In this document: positions 35,585-44,223 of the stretch, in pieces | Layout of the letters: each line of letters begins with the position of its first letter | Numbering within the stretch: the stretch's first letter is position 1 | Source of the DNA: Gemmatimonadota bacterium | GTDB taxonomy: Bacteria > Latescibacterota > UBA2968 > UBA8231 | Length of the DNA stretch: 64,000 bases | NCBI GenBank assembly: GCA_018660835.1 | Contig: JABJJN010000008.1 | Span: 296,977 to 360,976 of the forward strand | Direction of reading: 5' to 3' | The notes under the pieces: model-generated | Database searches by the model: none | What the model saw: only the letters and a program-made list of their open reading frames with translations | What the model was told of the DNA's origin: nothing | Translations under genes and position numbers: made by a program

Positions 35585-36535
35585 TTGAACGCTCTGGAAG
35601 CCATTGGCGGGCAGCGCCCCCTTCGCACGGAAGAATTCGCTCGCCGTGCCCACGCCTACGCACTGAATCCTCAGCGCAATCCCGTCAAAGAAGCACTGGA
35701 TCGGTGCACCTCCGTGGAGGCGACGCCGCCCATGCTGGGCATCTTCAATGATATCCCCTGGAATCTTCTGCGCGAAGATGAAGTGCATGCGTGGGCGAAG
35801 GCAGGATTCAGCTGGATCTGCAACGATGCCGAGCATTGCCAACGCGAAGGCTGGTATGGCAAGCAACAGAATGCCATGGAGGGGCGCGTCGGGCTGCTGC
35901 AACTGCAGCGACTGCATCGCGAGGCCTTCAGTGCTCACGGTGATGTATTCCAATTGGGTGCCAGGGCAACGATGAAGCCCTATGGCACAACCTACGAGGA
36001 TGCGGAGCGCTTCTTTCGCGCCGTCAACTTCCCCACACCGGGTGAAGCGACGCCCGACGATCGAGGTGGATATCCAGTGCGCCTCGGAGACCGTGATTTC
36101 ACCTTCACACCGGATTCGCTACTCAGTGCCGAGACGCAGACACAGGGCTGGATTCAGTTTGAAACAGGTGAATACATCATCAACAAAAAGATCCGCGATC
36201 AAGTCCTTGATCTGATGGCCGAACAGGGAGCCAACAAGGCCTGTGGATTCGTCGGCCCCTTCGACGCGATCTTGCGTGAAGGTGTCATCCCTGAAATGGA
36301 AGATGCCACGAATGATCTATTTCGTCGGGCTGCCGAACGAGGTGTGCATACAGGCAGAGTGGTGGGATCCGGTTCGATGGAGGATCCCAAGGACATAGAA
36401 GACGCCATGGTTGTCGCCATCGAGAATGGTTGCCGACTGATCTGTGTACACCCCTTCACCAGCGATCTGGCCTTCCGAGGGGCGATGAGTATGACGGAAC
36501 CATTCTTCCGCGCTGCCGAACGTTGCGGCTTCTAA
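35585..36535 (+). CDS. HpcH/HpaI-family aldolase
   Basis: A 316-residue protein with TTG start (35585) and AAGGAT eight bases upstream. It resembles the HpcH/HpaI class II pyruvate-dependent aldolases: TPPMLGIFNDIPWNLLRE, SWICNDAEHCQREGW and AAERGVHTGRVVGSG fit parts of the TIM barrel. The central ~60 residues (GEATPDDRGGYPVRLGDRD and neighbours) look like an insertion. The next gene, a sugar-acid dehydratase-like enolase-superfamily member, starts 4 bases after its stop, so dehydration followed by retro-aldol cleavage of a sugar acid is a reasonable inference. Confidence 0.75.
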   Translation: MNALEAIGGQRPLRTEEFARRAHAYALNPQRNPVKEALDRCTSVEATPPMLGIFNDIPWNLLREDEVHAWAKAGFSWICNDAEHCQREGWYGKQQNAMEGRVGLLQLQRLHREAFSAHGDVFQLGARATMKPYGTTYEDAERFFRAVNFPTPGEATPDDRGGYPVRLGDRDFTFTPDSLLSAETQTQGWIQFETGEYIINKKIRDQVLDLMAEQGANKACGFVGPFDAILREGVIPEMEDATNDLFRRAAERGVHTGRVVGSGSMEDPKDIEDAMVVAIENGCRLICVHPFTSDLAFRGAMSMTEPFFRAAERCGF

Positions 36536-36539
36536 GCAG

Positions 36540-37736
36540 ATGAAGATCACGCAGATAGAAACAGTCCATGTTGGCGAATTCGCCAACATCCTCTTCGTCC
36601 GCATTCACACCGATACAGGGCTGATAGGACTGGGCGAGACGTATTACACACCTGAAGCGACACGCGCTTTCATCCATGAGGTGTGTGCGCCCATGCTGAT
36701 CGGTCACGATGCGCGTGATGTGGAGGCGCATTGGCGCCGTCTCTATGACGCAACCCACGTCTATGGCAATCGTGGCAATGAGATGCGTGGGATTTCTGCA
36801 ATCGACGTCGCTCTTTGGGATCTGCTCGGGCAGGTCGCGGGGCTGCCTCTCTACCGCCTGCTCGGCGGTGCCGCCCGCGAACGCATACAGCTGTACAACA
36901 CCTGCGCTGGCCCGCTGTATGCTCGAGGGATTCCGGGGGTGCCGCGCAAGGAGCAGGATCTACGCGTGGGTGACAGTCGCTACGAGGACCTGGAAGCCTT
37001 CACGCATCGGGCGGATGAATTGGCGAAGGAGCTGCTCTCCGAAGGCATTCGTGCCATGAAGATCTGGCCTTTCGACCCGTACGTCGGAGAGAGCCAGGGC
37101 AACTACATCAGCTATCCTGATATCGAGCGTGGCCTGGAGCCGGTGCGAAAGATCCGTGATGCCGTGGGCATGGACATGGAGATCATGATGGAGGGGCACG
37201 GCTACTGGAAGGTGCCCGCCGCCATCCGCATCGCCGAAGCATTGGAACCCTACAAGCCGATGTGGCTTGAGGACTTCATCAAGCCAGACAATCCCCATGC
37301 ACTGGCGGAACTGCGCAATGCCACGTCGATTCCGATCTGCGGCTCAGAGCTGGCCCTCACGCGCTACCATGCACGCGAGCTGCTGGAGGCCAATGCCGTG
37401 GATATCCTGATGACGGACGTCACCTGGACGGGAGGAATCGGCGAGAGCAAGCGCATTGCTGCCATGGCAGAGACGGCAAATTTGCCCTTTGTCGCACATG
37501 ATTGCACGGGCCCCGTCACCTTTATCGCCTCGATTCATCTATCAATCCACTGCCCGAACGCGCTGATTCAGGAAAGCGTCCGTGCCTACTACCGCGGGTT
37601 CTATGGCGATCTGGTCACCGATTTGCCACGTATCGAGGATGGCTATGCCTGGGCGCCAGAAGGCACAGGAATCGGCACGCGTTTGCGCGAAGAATTGTTT
37701 TCTCGCAGTGATACGACCCTTCGAGAATCGACCTGA
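36540..37736 (+). CDS. mandelate racemase/muconate lactonizing-family sugar-acid dehydratase
   Basis: A 398-residue enolase-superfamily protein. The N-terminal capping domain ends near 120; the barrel has the Mg2+ ligands in DMEIMMEGHGYW, WLEDFI and ICGSELALTRY, and AMKIWPFDPY near 175 marks the second-strand base region. The later histidine is in FVAHDCTGP. Galactonate- or gluconate-type dehydratases of the mandelate racemase subgroup share these marks. It starts 4 bases after the aldolase stop. Together they suggest a non-phosphorylative sugar-acid route; the exact acid is unknown. Confidence 0.85.
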   Translation: MKITQIETVHVGEFANILFVRIHTDTGLIGLGETYYTPEATRAFIHEVCAPMLIGHDARDVEAHWRRLYDATHVYGNRGNEMRGISAIDVALWDLLGQVAGLPLYRLLGGAARERIQLYNTCAGPLYARGIPGVPRKEQDLRVGDSRYEDLEAFTHRADELAKELLSEGIRAMKIWPFDPYVGESQGNYISYPDIERGLEPVRKIRDAVGMDMEIMMEGHGYWKVPAAIRIAEALEPYKPMWLEDFIKPDNPHALAELRNATSIPICGSELALTRYHARELLEANAVDILMTDVTWTGGIGESKRIAAMAETANLPFVAHDCTGPVTFIASIHLSIHCPNALIQESVRAYYRGFYGDLVTDLPRIEDGYAWAPEGTGIGTRLREELFSRSDTTLREST

Positions 37737-38027
37737 GCAACTCATAGCGTTGCATTTATTTGACCCCGGAACTGCCTCCCCACTCCGCCGATCGCCTGAC
37801 CCAAAATGGCGATTGCCGGATTTGGGGGACCTTTGTATCTTGGGTCGTCCGCCGGTGCAGAATCATCCCCGATTCGTGTTTTCCCGGCCCCTCGCGGTAA
37901 AAAAAATAGCAACTCATTAGAGAGTTGTGGCCTCACCCCCCGCTGTTATTTGTCGTTCAGTTTCTGCCAAACTTATTGTGGCTGACGGGGTCCTTCGACC
38001 CATCTGCTTCCGTGAAACTATCTCTGG
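37737..38027. other. AT-variable intergenic region with small inverted repeats
   Basis: No gene is seen. CAACTC (37910-37915) pairs with GAGTTG (37922-37927) around six bases, just after a run of eight A residues, and an ATCGCC/GGCGAT pair lies near 37785-37810. Neither has the T-run of an intrinsic terminator on the plus strand. The promoter of the outer-membrane-like gene at 38028 is presumably here. Confidence 0.4.
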
Positions 38028-38735
38028 ATGTGTGTGTTCGTGCCCACAATAACTCGGTTCTATCTACTTGCCTTGGTGCTGGTCACCGCAGCAAGTGCGC
38101 AACAATACGACCCGTACTATGTCTTGCCAGGTCCTGCGGGACGAATCGGTTCAAGTGTCGGAGTTTACTCCGACGATATCAGCAGTCTTGCCGACGGCAG
38201 TCATGTGTTGGCCATGGGAAAGTATTCGGTGTCGGATGAATTGGAGGCCGGTATCGTTGCAGACCTCGGCGTCCTACATGACCATGCCAGCACGTTGGCA
38301 GCAATTCAGGTGGGTGCAAAACTTGGCATTGCCGAACAGACGGCTATCATCGGCACCGTGCTGCTGCCAGTGGGTGACGTCGATGATATAGGTATCGCCC
38401 TCGGATGGATGCAGACATTCACAACGGGCGAATTGATGGTCAATACGATGGCGACCGGTGCCGTCCTCGATGGCTATGCCCGGGATGGGGTAGCCTTAGA
38501 TCTACTCGTCGAGCCAATGCACACACTTGGAGGTGAGTGGACGGGATATCTCGATATCGTAATCGCCACCAATACAGATGGGCTGGGCGATCATCTTGCA
38601 ATCGATCTTGGACCGAACATCGATATCAATCTGAACGAAACAGCGATCATCAATGCGGGCATCACCTTTGGTTTGGCGGGAGACGCCAAACAGGACGACA
38701 TCGGCCTCGCACTTGGTCTCGTGATGGCCTTCTAA
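38028..38735 (+). CDS. putative outer-membrane beta-barrel protein
   Basis: A 235-residue protein with an N-terminal signal peptide (RFYLLALVLVTAASA, cleavage before QQYD likely). The mature part is rich in glycine and alternating polar/hydrophobic stretches, such as AAIQVGAKLGIAEQTAIIG and INAGITFGLAGDAKQDDIG, and ends in LVMAF, the terminal aromatic typical of barrel proteins recognised by BamA. No named family is recognised. A bidirectional terminator follows, so the gene is single. If it is a barrel, about 8-10 strands would fit its size. Confidence 0.6.
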   Translation: MCVFVPTITRFYLLALVLVTAASAQQYDPYYVLPGPAGRIGSSVGVYSDDISSLADGSHVLAMGKYSVSDELEAGIVADLGVLHDHASTLAAIQVGAKLGIAEQTAIIGTVLLPVGDVDDIGIALGWMQTFTTGELMVNTMATGAVLDGYARDGVALDLLVEPMHTLGGEWTGYLDIVIATNTDGLGDHLAIDLGPNIDINLNETAIINAGITFGLAGDAKQDDIGLALGLVMAF

Positions 38736-38771
38736 GAACAACCAACTCAGCGCGGTCTCCCCGCGGAGCCA

Positions 38772-38810
38772 AAAAGAGCCCCAATACCAGGATGGTGTTG
38801 GGGCTTTTTT
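38772..38810. terminator. Rho-independent terminator between convergent genes
   Basis: A 13-bp stem pairs 38777-38789 with 38793-38805 around a GGA loop, with one G-U pair. It is followed by a T-run at 38805-38810 on the plus strand and preceded by five A residues (38771-38775), so it can end transcripts from both sides. Confidence 0.93.
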
Positions 38811-38830
38811 GTTAGGGCGAGATGAGTTTG

Positions 38831-40108
38831 CTACTGCGAGACAAATTTAGGTTTGCCACAGCCATCGTTGACGACCAGCGATCTTGGTGGCACCTGAGAC
38901 CGAGCAGGGATCTCGAGATCTGTCTCGAGGCGATTCTCGATGATCGTGCCGTCACCGACAACGACCTCTTCCCCGAGGATGATCTGACCCGGACGGTGAT
39001 CCCCCGATTTGACGGTCCCAATCACGACAGATGCGTTGATTCTGCAGCGTGCGCCGATCTCGACATTTCCATAGATCTCAACACTTGGACCGATGATGGA
39101 GTGATCACCGATTCCTACAGGTCCGAACACATCGGCGTCGGTACCGATGAAGACATGGTCACCAATCTTCGGGTGTCGCCGGCGAAGCCGGCGGGTCAGG
39201 CCGCCGAGTGTGCACGGCAGGATATGGCAGCCCGATCCGATGATACCTGTCTGCCCCGTCGTCAAACCACGATGCGGATGATCAAGGAAATTTGCATCTC
39301 CGATCGTCGTCTCGGGGTGTATATCTGCTTGGTAGTAGCGGCCGCCGAGCTCGGCAATGGCGCGGGGAATCAGCGGTACGGGTAGGCGTGTCAGTCCTTC
39401 GATCCCCGGGACGGGGACACTTTGCGTCAAACCGTGAGCGATATCGTGATAGAACAGCACTCGCCAGCCAGGATAGGTGCTGGCCACCAGCTGCATCTGG
39501 TAATCGAAAACTGAATCACAGGGAAAACGTCGCAGATACTCTCGATAGGGCTGCGGATCACGTAGAGAGATGGCCTTATCGATTTCGGTGGCGAATTCCA
39601 GCTCCATCAGATTCGTGTCATCCACATCGCATGCGTGACGCAGGTAGGCGTCCCACACAGCGGGATCTTTCAAGGACGCAAAGCGGTTCCACCAGGCACG
39701 CAGCTTCAGCTGCGGCAGGTCTGCAAGGAGACTGAAGGTAGCCCCCATGGCCCGATCTTCGAGATCCGTGCTATCCTCTACGGCCAACAGGGACTGGGCG
39801 ACCATGGCGTACACCTGATCAGACATCTCACCAATTGCGTCTTCGAGAGACCGCCGCCGATCCAGTGGATCGATGTTGTGCGAGCCCGGTGCGACACACT
39901 CTAGCAAGTTGCCCAGCACCGTTTCCAGGATGTCACGATTTACGAATCCACGTCCAGAGCGCTGTGCCAGCACAGCGGGATTCACCGGATCAATCCGAAG
40001 TGCGGCCAGTTCCTCAGCCGTATACTGCGGCGTAAGCAGTGCCAGAAGTTGCGGCAGCAGTTCAGCTTTGCGGCGGCGATAGGTATCGTCGAAAAGACCG
40101 GTCGACAC
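38831..40108 (-). CDS. serine O-acetyltransferase-like hexapeptide protein
   Basis: A 425-residue protein. The N-terminal ~200 residues are helical and longer than in E. coli CysE. A left-handed parallel beta-helix follows from about 240 to 400: YYQADIHPETTIGDANFLDH and TGIIGSGCHILPCTLGG are the CysE-type active-site region (aspartate and histidine of DIHP and DHPH), then several hexapeptide turns (IGDHVFIGTDADVFG, IGDHSIIGPSVEIYG). The enzyme makes O-acetylserine for cysteine synthesis, or a related acetylated product. No cysK or sulphur gene is nearby. A longer N-terminus is common in the planctomycete-type family. Substrate serine is likely but unproven. Confidence 0.8.
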   Translation of the reverse strand: MSTGLFDDTYRRRKAELLPQLLALLTPQYTAEELAALRIDPVNPAVLAQRSGRGFVNRDILETVLGNLLECVAPGSHNIDPLDRRRSLEDAIGEMSDQVYAMVAQSLLAVEDSTDLEDRAMGATFSLLADLPQLKLRAWWNRFASLKDPAVWDAYLRHACDVDDTNLMELEFATEIDKAISLRDPQPYREYLRRFPCDSVFDYQMQLVASTYPGWRVLFYHDIAHGLTQSVPVPGIEGLTRLPVPLIPRAIAELGGRYYQADIHPETTIGDANFLDHPHRGLTTGQTGIIGSGCHILPCTLGGLTRRLRRRHPKIGDHVFIGTDADVFGPVGIGDHSIIGPSVEIYGNVEIGARCRINASVVIGTVKSGDHRPGQIILGEEVVVGDGTIIENRLETDLEIPARSQVPPRSLVVNDGCGKPKFVSQ

Positions 40109-40145
40109 GCGACTCTCTTTGCTCTAGTGAACCAACGAGGGCTCA

Positions 40146-40454
40146 CTAGTCCATGTGGAAGGCTTCTTCAAGGGGAACGACGACGGGCGACGCATCTGGA
40201 TTACACTCCATGAGTGGTTCCATGTAGCGCCACCACTGCCGCATCAATTCTTCTTGTGGCAATGGCAACAGACGAGCCGGATCATCGATCTCGAGATAGG
40301 CGAAGAGCGTGAGCCCATCGCGAAAAATACTGTAGTTGCCAATACCCGTCTCTTTTAACAACTGCTGCAGATTGGGCCAGACCTCATCGTGGCGACGCTT
40401 GTACTCCGCTTCGTTACCTGCTTTCAACTGCATCTTGAATCCGACGCGGGCCAT
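40146..40454 (-). CDS. rhaM: L-rhamnose mutarotase
   Basis: RhaM interconverts the alpha and beta forms of L-rhamnopyranose, speeding entry into catabolism. The 102-residue length matches. The catalytic histidine is H22 in YKRRHDEVWPNL, with FAYLEID near 50 and the aromatic pair in RQWWRYMEPLM near 67-78. It stands alone: no rhaA, rhaB or rhaD neighbours are seen. Its presence, together with the microcompartment vertex genes at the left edge, is consistent with rhamnose or fucose use by this organism. A related sugar is also possible. Confidence 0.88.
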   Translation of the reverse strand: MARVGFKMQLKAGNEAEYKRRHDEVWPNLQQLLKETGIGNYSIFRDGLTLFAYLEIDDPARLLPLPQEELMRQWWRYMEPLMECNPDASPVVVPLEEAFHMD

Positions 40455-40591
40455 CTGCCACTTCCTTTCAGGTGTTACTATTTGCGGGCGTAGACGATAC
40501 GCGTTTCCCCTACTTACATCAATCGCTATCTTGGACGCCCATTCAAGTCACACACCAACGATTCAAGTCACTCCAACGACACGGTCGAAGC

Positions 40592-41380
40592 ATGCATCCA
40601 TTTGAGAATCTGACAGTTCCTGCCGGCAGTGTCGGCATCCACTGGTTTGGCCAGAGCAGCTTTGCCCTGAAGAGTCCAGCAGGCAGCATTGTTCATGTTG
40701 ATCCGTATTTCCCCCGCGAGCGCCCGGCGGACCGCTTTATTCAGACGCGTGCGCCATTGATGGAGGAGTCTCTGCAGGTTCAGGGCATCCTTTTGACCCA
40801 CGATCATGGTGATCACACGTGTCTGGAATCGATTGATCGAATACGTCAATCCTCTGAGGATGTGAAGTATGTGGGTCCTGCTGAGAGTGTCACGCGCTTG
40901 CGTGAGGCGGGTATTGATGCCGCGTCGATCACGCAGGTCACTGCCGGTGATACAGCGACACTCGCTGACATGACGGTGCACACGGTATTTGCAAAACCAC
41001 CTGATGGCGATGCTGCCAATGATATCAAGGCCCCCGATGTCTCACACCTTGGGTATGTCGTCGATGTGAGCGGGGCGCGAGTCTATGTCTCAGGTGATCC
41101 GATCAACACCTTTGCGGATCACGAAGAACTTCTGGCACCGATTCGCAAATTGCAGCCGCAGATCGGCTTTCTCACCAATCACCCGTCGGAAGGTGAGTTC
41201 CCCTTTTTCGACGGCAGTGCTCGCACAGCAGCAGCCCTGGGCTTGCATACAGCCGTACCCGCTCACTACGGTTGCTTTGTCTCGCGCGACTACGATCCGG
41301 CCGCATGGGCTGCAACTCTACCGGAGTCTGTGCATCCGCTCGTTATTCCCTACAACCAGGCCATCGTCTTTGCCGCTTGA
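40592..41380 (+). CDS. UlaG-like metallo-beta-lactamase-fold hydrolase
   Basis: ATG 40592 gives 262 residues. The zinc-binding motif HDHGDH occurs at 70-75 (LLTHDHGDHTCLES), with GYVVDVSGARVYVSGDPINT further on and HYGCF as the late histidine. The opening VGIHWFGQSSFALKS, HVDPYF is typical of the UlaG/L-ascorbate-6-phosphate lactonase-type branch. The substrate is not known. It is divergent from rhaM (138 bases) and could belong to sugar metabolism. Confidence 0.82.
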   Translation: MHPFENLTVPAGSVGIHWFGQSSFALKSPAGSIVHVDPYFPRERPADRFIQTRAPLMEESLQVQGILLTHDHGDHTCLESIDRIRQSSEDVKYVGPAESVTRLREAGIDAASITQVTAGDTATLADMTVHTVFAKPPDGDAANDIKAPDVSHLGYVVDVSGARVYVSGDPINTFADHEELLAPIRKLQPQIGFLTNHPSEGEFPFFDGSARTAAALGLHTAVPAHYGCFVSRDYDPAAWAATLPESVHPLVIPYNQAIVFAA

Positions 41381-41462
41381 GACCTGGCGCCTCAAACCGA
41401 GCGCCTGAGACCGAGCGCAGGGGGGCAACAGCTGCCAGGCATACGTCAGCAGGTCCAGTAGG

Positions 41463-42614
41463 CTACTTGAGCCAGGAATCGAGCCACTCGAAGGCCTCCG
41501 CCTGCATCTGCAAGTCGAATTTGTGCCCGCCACTGTAAAAACGCCCCTCGTAGCGGTCACTGGCACCAGCCTTTGCGTAAACCTCGCGCAGGATACGATC
41601 GGCTTTGCGCATTCCCGGCGGCGTGTAGAGTGAATCTTCCCAACAATTCTGCACCAGTGTGGGCAGAGGCACGCGCAAGCCGAGGATCTCCGGAAACTCG
41701 AGGTCTCGCGGCGCCAACGGGAGATAGGTCATCCACGTGTGCGTGAAGCTCTTGTGGAGGAGAAAATCCTCCCAGGTGGTCATGAAACCAACACACATGG
41801 CCGCTCGAATGCGCTCGTCCATTCCCGCCAGATACACGGTGCGCAACCCGCCCCCTGACAACCCGCCGCAGGCGACGCGCTCAGCATCGACATCGCGGCG
41901 TGCGCAGAGGATATCGAGGGCGACCTGGTCCTCCTGCAGTACGACACCCGGCCAGGTTGTTCCGGCACACAACAGCGATCGGGCAACAACTGACTCCTGC
42001 TCGCCGGACCATTGGTTGTAGGCTGCAATCCGGGCGCTTGCCTCGGGATTCCCTTCCCGCTGCCCTTTGTTCAACGACGCCGGCACATCGGCATAGCGAA
42101 TCCGTCGACTGCCAAAGAGGAACCCATCGTGGACCAGCACGACATAGCCGCGTTTGGCGATCTCATTCGCCCAACCCCGATCCCCATAATACTCGCGCTG
42201 GTGTTCGGCGATGAGCGGATGACGCCGTCCGGGTAGACGCACAATCTTGCGCACACCGAAATACTTTCGCCCGCCGTGATCGTGCAGCGCCAATACCGCT
42301 GGCAACGGCCCCTTTGCGCCGGCAGGCTTGAGCAAGACCGCTGTCGTCGGCGGACCACCAGGTAGGCGCCATTGGAGATGTTCGATCGCTAGTCCGTCGG
42401 CCTCCTCCCGACGCAGGACGCGCACTTTCGGCATCAATGGATGCGGCGGTCTGGCGAGCAGATCATCGATTCGCCCTCGCGCCTTACGACGCCATGGCCC
42501 GATGCGAGAGAATTCCTGTCGCCTGAAGGAGAGGACAGGAGGCTGTTCCTTAAGCAGCTTGTTCGCCCATGGTCCATAGGATCCGAGCATATTGGCAGCC
42601 GACCGGGCCATCAT
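41463..42614 (-). CDS. alpha/beta-hydrolase, acetyl-xylan-esterase/dienelactone-hydrolase type
   Basis: A 383-residue alpha/beta-hydrolase. The nucleophile elbow is GGLSGGGLRTV with S253, the oxyanion strand is PAVLALHDHGGRKYFG (105-120), and the catalytic histidine is probably in YSGGHKFDL near the end. The first ~80 residues form a helical lead-in. Such proteins deacetylate carbohydrates or hydrolyse small esters; no signal peptide is present. It is convergent with the metallo-hydrolase and divergent from the PrpD gene. The catalytic acid is not certain (NCWEDSLYT is the candidate). Confidence 0.78.
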   Translation of the reverse strand: MMARSAANMLGSYGPWANKLLKEQPPVLSFRRQEFSRIGPWRRKARGRIDDLLARPPHPLMPKVRVLRREEADGLAIEHLQWRLPGGPPTTAVLLKPAGAKGPLPAVLALHDHGGRKYFGVRKIVRLPGRRHPLIAEHQREYYGDRGWANEIAKRGYVVLVHDGFLFGSRRIRYADVPASLNKGQREGNPEASARIAAYNQWSGEQESVVARSLLCAGTTWPGVVLQEDQVALDILCARRDVDAERVACGGLSGGGLRTVYLAGMDERIRAAMCVGFMTTWEDFLLHKSFTHTWMTYLPLAPRDLEFPEILGLRVPLPTLVQNCWEDSLYTPPGMRKADRILREVYAKAGASDRYEGRFYSGGHKFDLQMQAEAFEWLDSWLK

Positions 42615-42688
42615 GACCTACTTTCTGTTTAGGGACTTTTGACATTCATCGCGGCAGAATTGACCGCGCAACAAGGTGGGATCAACTG

Positions 42689-44203
42689 ATGACGTTGCAC
42701 AAGGTGCAGACACACGCAGAAGGCCAAGTCCTCCCCCGCCAGGATCAACTGGCTTGGAAGATCGCCGAATTGGCGACCAGCGACCGTCCCATGGACGCCG
42801 AAGCGGTCATCATGGTCGGCAATCGGCTCCTGGACAATGCGGCCGTCGCTCTTGGTGCGATCAATCGTGAGCCCGTGCGACACGCACGCCTGCTGGCACT
42901 CGGCTACGCGCATCCTCAACAACGAGGAGCCACCTTATTCGGCCTGCCACCGGAGCTCACCTTCCATTGCGAGTGGGCGGCTCTTGCCAATGGCGTCGCG
43001 GTACGCGAATTGGACATGCATGACTGCTATCTAGCGGCAGATTACTCGCATCCAGGCGACAATATTCCCGCCGTGTTGGCTGCCGCCCAGCAGCGCCGAT
43101 GCAATGGGGCAGCCCTGACCCGGGCTCTGCTGACGTCCTACGAGATTCAGATGGCACTCGTGACCGGCATCTGCCTGCATGAGCACAAGATTGATCACGT
43201 TGCTCATCTGGCGCCTGCCGTTGCCGCCGGCGTTGGAACCCTGCTCGGCCTGCCTACTGAGACCGTCTATCAAGCAGTCAACCAGAGTGTTCATTTGGCC
43301 TGTGCCACCAGGCAATCGCGCAAGGGCGATATCACGAGTTGGAAAGCCTACGCGCCGGGACAGGCGGGCAAGACAGCCCTTGAAGCAGTCGGGCGTGTGT
43401 TGCTTGGTGAATGTGCCCCTTCACCGATCTATGAAGGCCGGGATGCCGTGATCGCCTGGATGCTGTCAGGACCAGATGTCGAGTATTGGGTTCCTCTTCC
43501 TGATTCGACGCAGCCATTGCGTGCCATCCTCGACTCATACACGAAGCAGCATTCAGCTGAGTATCAGGCGCAGGCACTGATCGACATCGGCTTTGCTCTG
43601 CATGCCCGTGGTCTGGATCTCGACAGCGTGACCGATGTACTGATCCGCACCAGCCATCATACACACCACGTGATTGGCACCGGTTCGAATGACCCACAGA
43701 AGATGGATCCGGACTCATCACGCGAAACCCTCGACCACTCTGTGATGTACATCCTCGCTGTCGCCTGGGAAGATGGCGCCTGGCATCACGTCGACAGCTA
43801 TACATCTGAACGCGCCCACAGGCCTTCCACCGTATCTCTGTGGCAGAAGATCCGTACGGAGGAGGCCTCTGACTGGACCCAGGCCTACCACGCGACTGAC
43901 TTCAGAAACAAGAAGTTTGGCGCCGAGGTGGTCGTGACGTTGAGCAATGGTGATCAGGTGATTGAGTCGCTGGACAACCCGAATGCACACTCACTCGGTG
44001 CCAGTCCCTTTGCCCGCGCTGATTACATCGGCAAGCTGCGCACCATGGGAGATGGCGTCGCTGACCCTGACGAGATAGATCGGTTCATCGGCCTCGTCGA
44101 AGATCTTGAGCGTCTCAGTGCCGACGACGTCGCGAGACTGAATATCGTCGTCCCCGCAGATCGACTGCAGGATACGAGCGCTGAGCGTGTGGGAATCCTG
44201 TAG
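42689..44203 (+). CDS. MmgE/PrpD-family protein (2-methylcitrate dehydratase-like)
   Basis: A 504-residue PrpD-fold protein. The landmark ELDMHDCYLAADYSHPGDNI (around 107-126) matches the conserved region of PrpD, and LTSYEIQMAL, HLAPAVAAGVGTLLGLPTET and the mid-region GDITSWKAYAPGQAGKTALE follow in order. PrpD dehydrates 2-methylcitrate in propionate catabolism, but prpB, prpC and acnD are absent here. Relatives act on other tricarboxylates or on cis-aconitate. The ATG used has no strong ribosome-binding site. Whether it handles 2-methylcitrate is open. Confidence 0.8.
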   Translation: MTLHKVQTHAEGQVLPRQDQLAWKIAELATSDRPMDAEAVIMVGNRLLDNAAVALGAINREPVRHARLLALGYAHPQQRGATLFGLPPELTFHCEWAALANGVAVRELDMHDCYLAADYSHPGDNIPAVLAAAQQRRCNGAALTRALLTSYEIQMALVTGICLHEHKIDHVAHLAPAVAAGVGTLLGLPTETVYQAVNQSVHLACATRQSRKGDITSWKAYAPGQAGKTALEAVGRVLLGECAPSPIYEGRDAVIAWMLSGPDVEYWVPLPDSTQPLRAILDSYTKQHSAEYQAQALIDIGFALHARGLDLDSVTDVLIRTSHHTHHVIGTGSNDPQKMDPDSSRETLDHSVMYILAVAWEDGAWHHVDSYTSERAHRPSTVSLWQKIRTEEASDWTQAYHATDFRNKKFGAEVVVTLSNGDQVIESLDNPNAHSLGASPFARADYIGKLRTMGDGVADPDEIDRFIGLVEDLERLSADDVARLNIVVPADRLQDTSAERVGIL

Positions 44204-44223
44204 CAAAGAGGTCCTCGGGTAGA

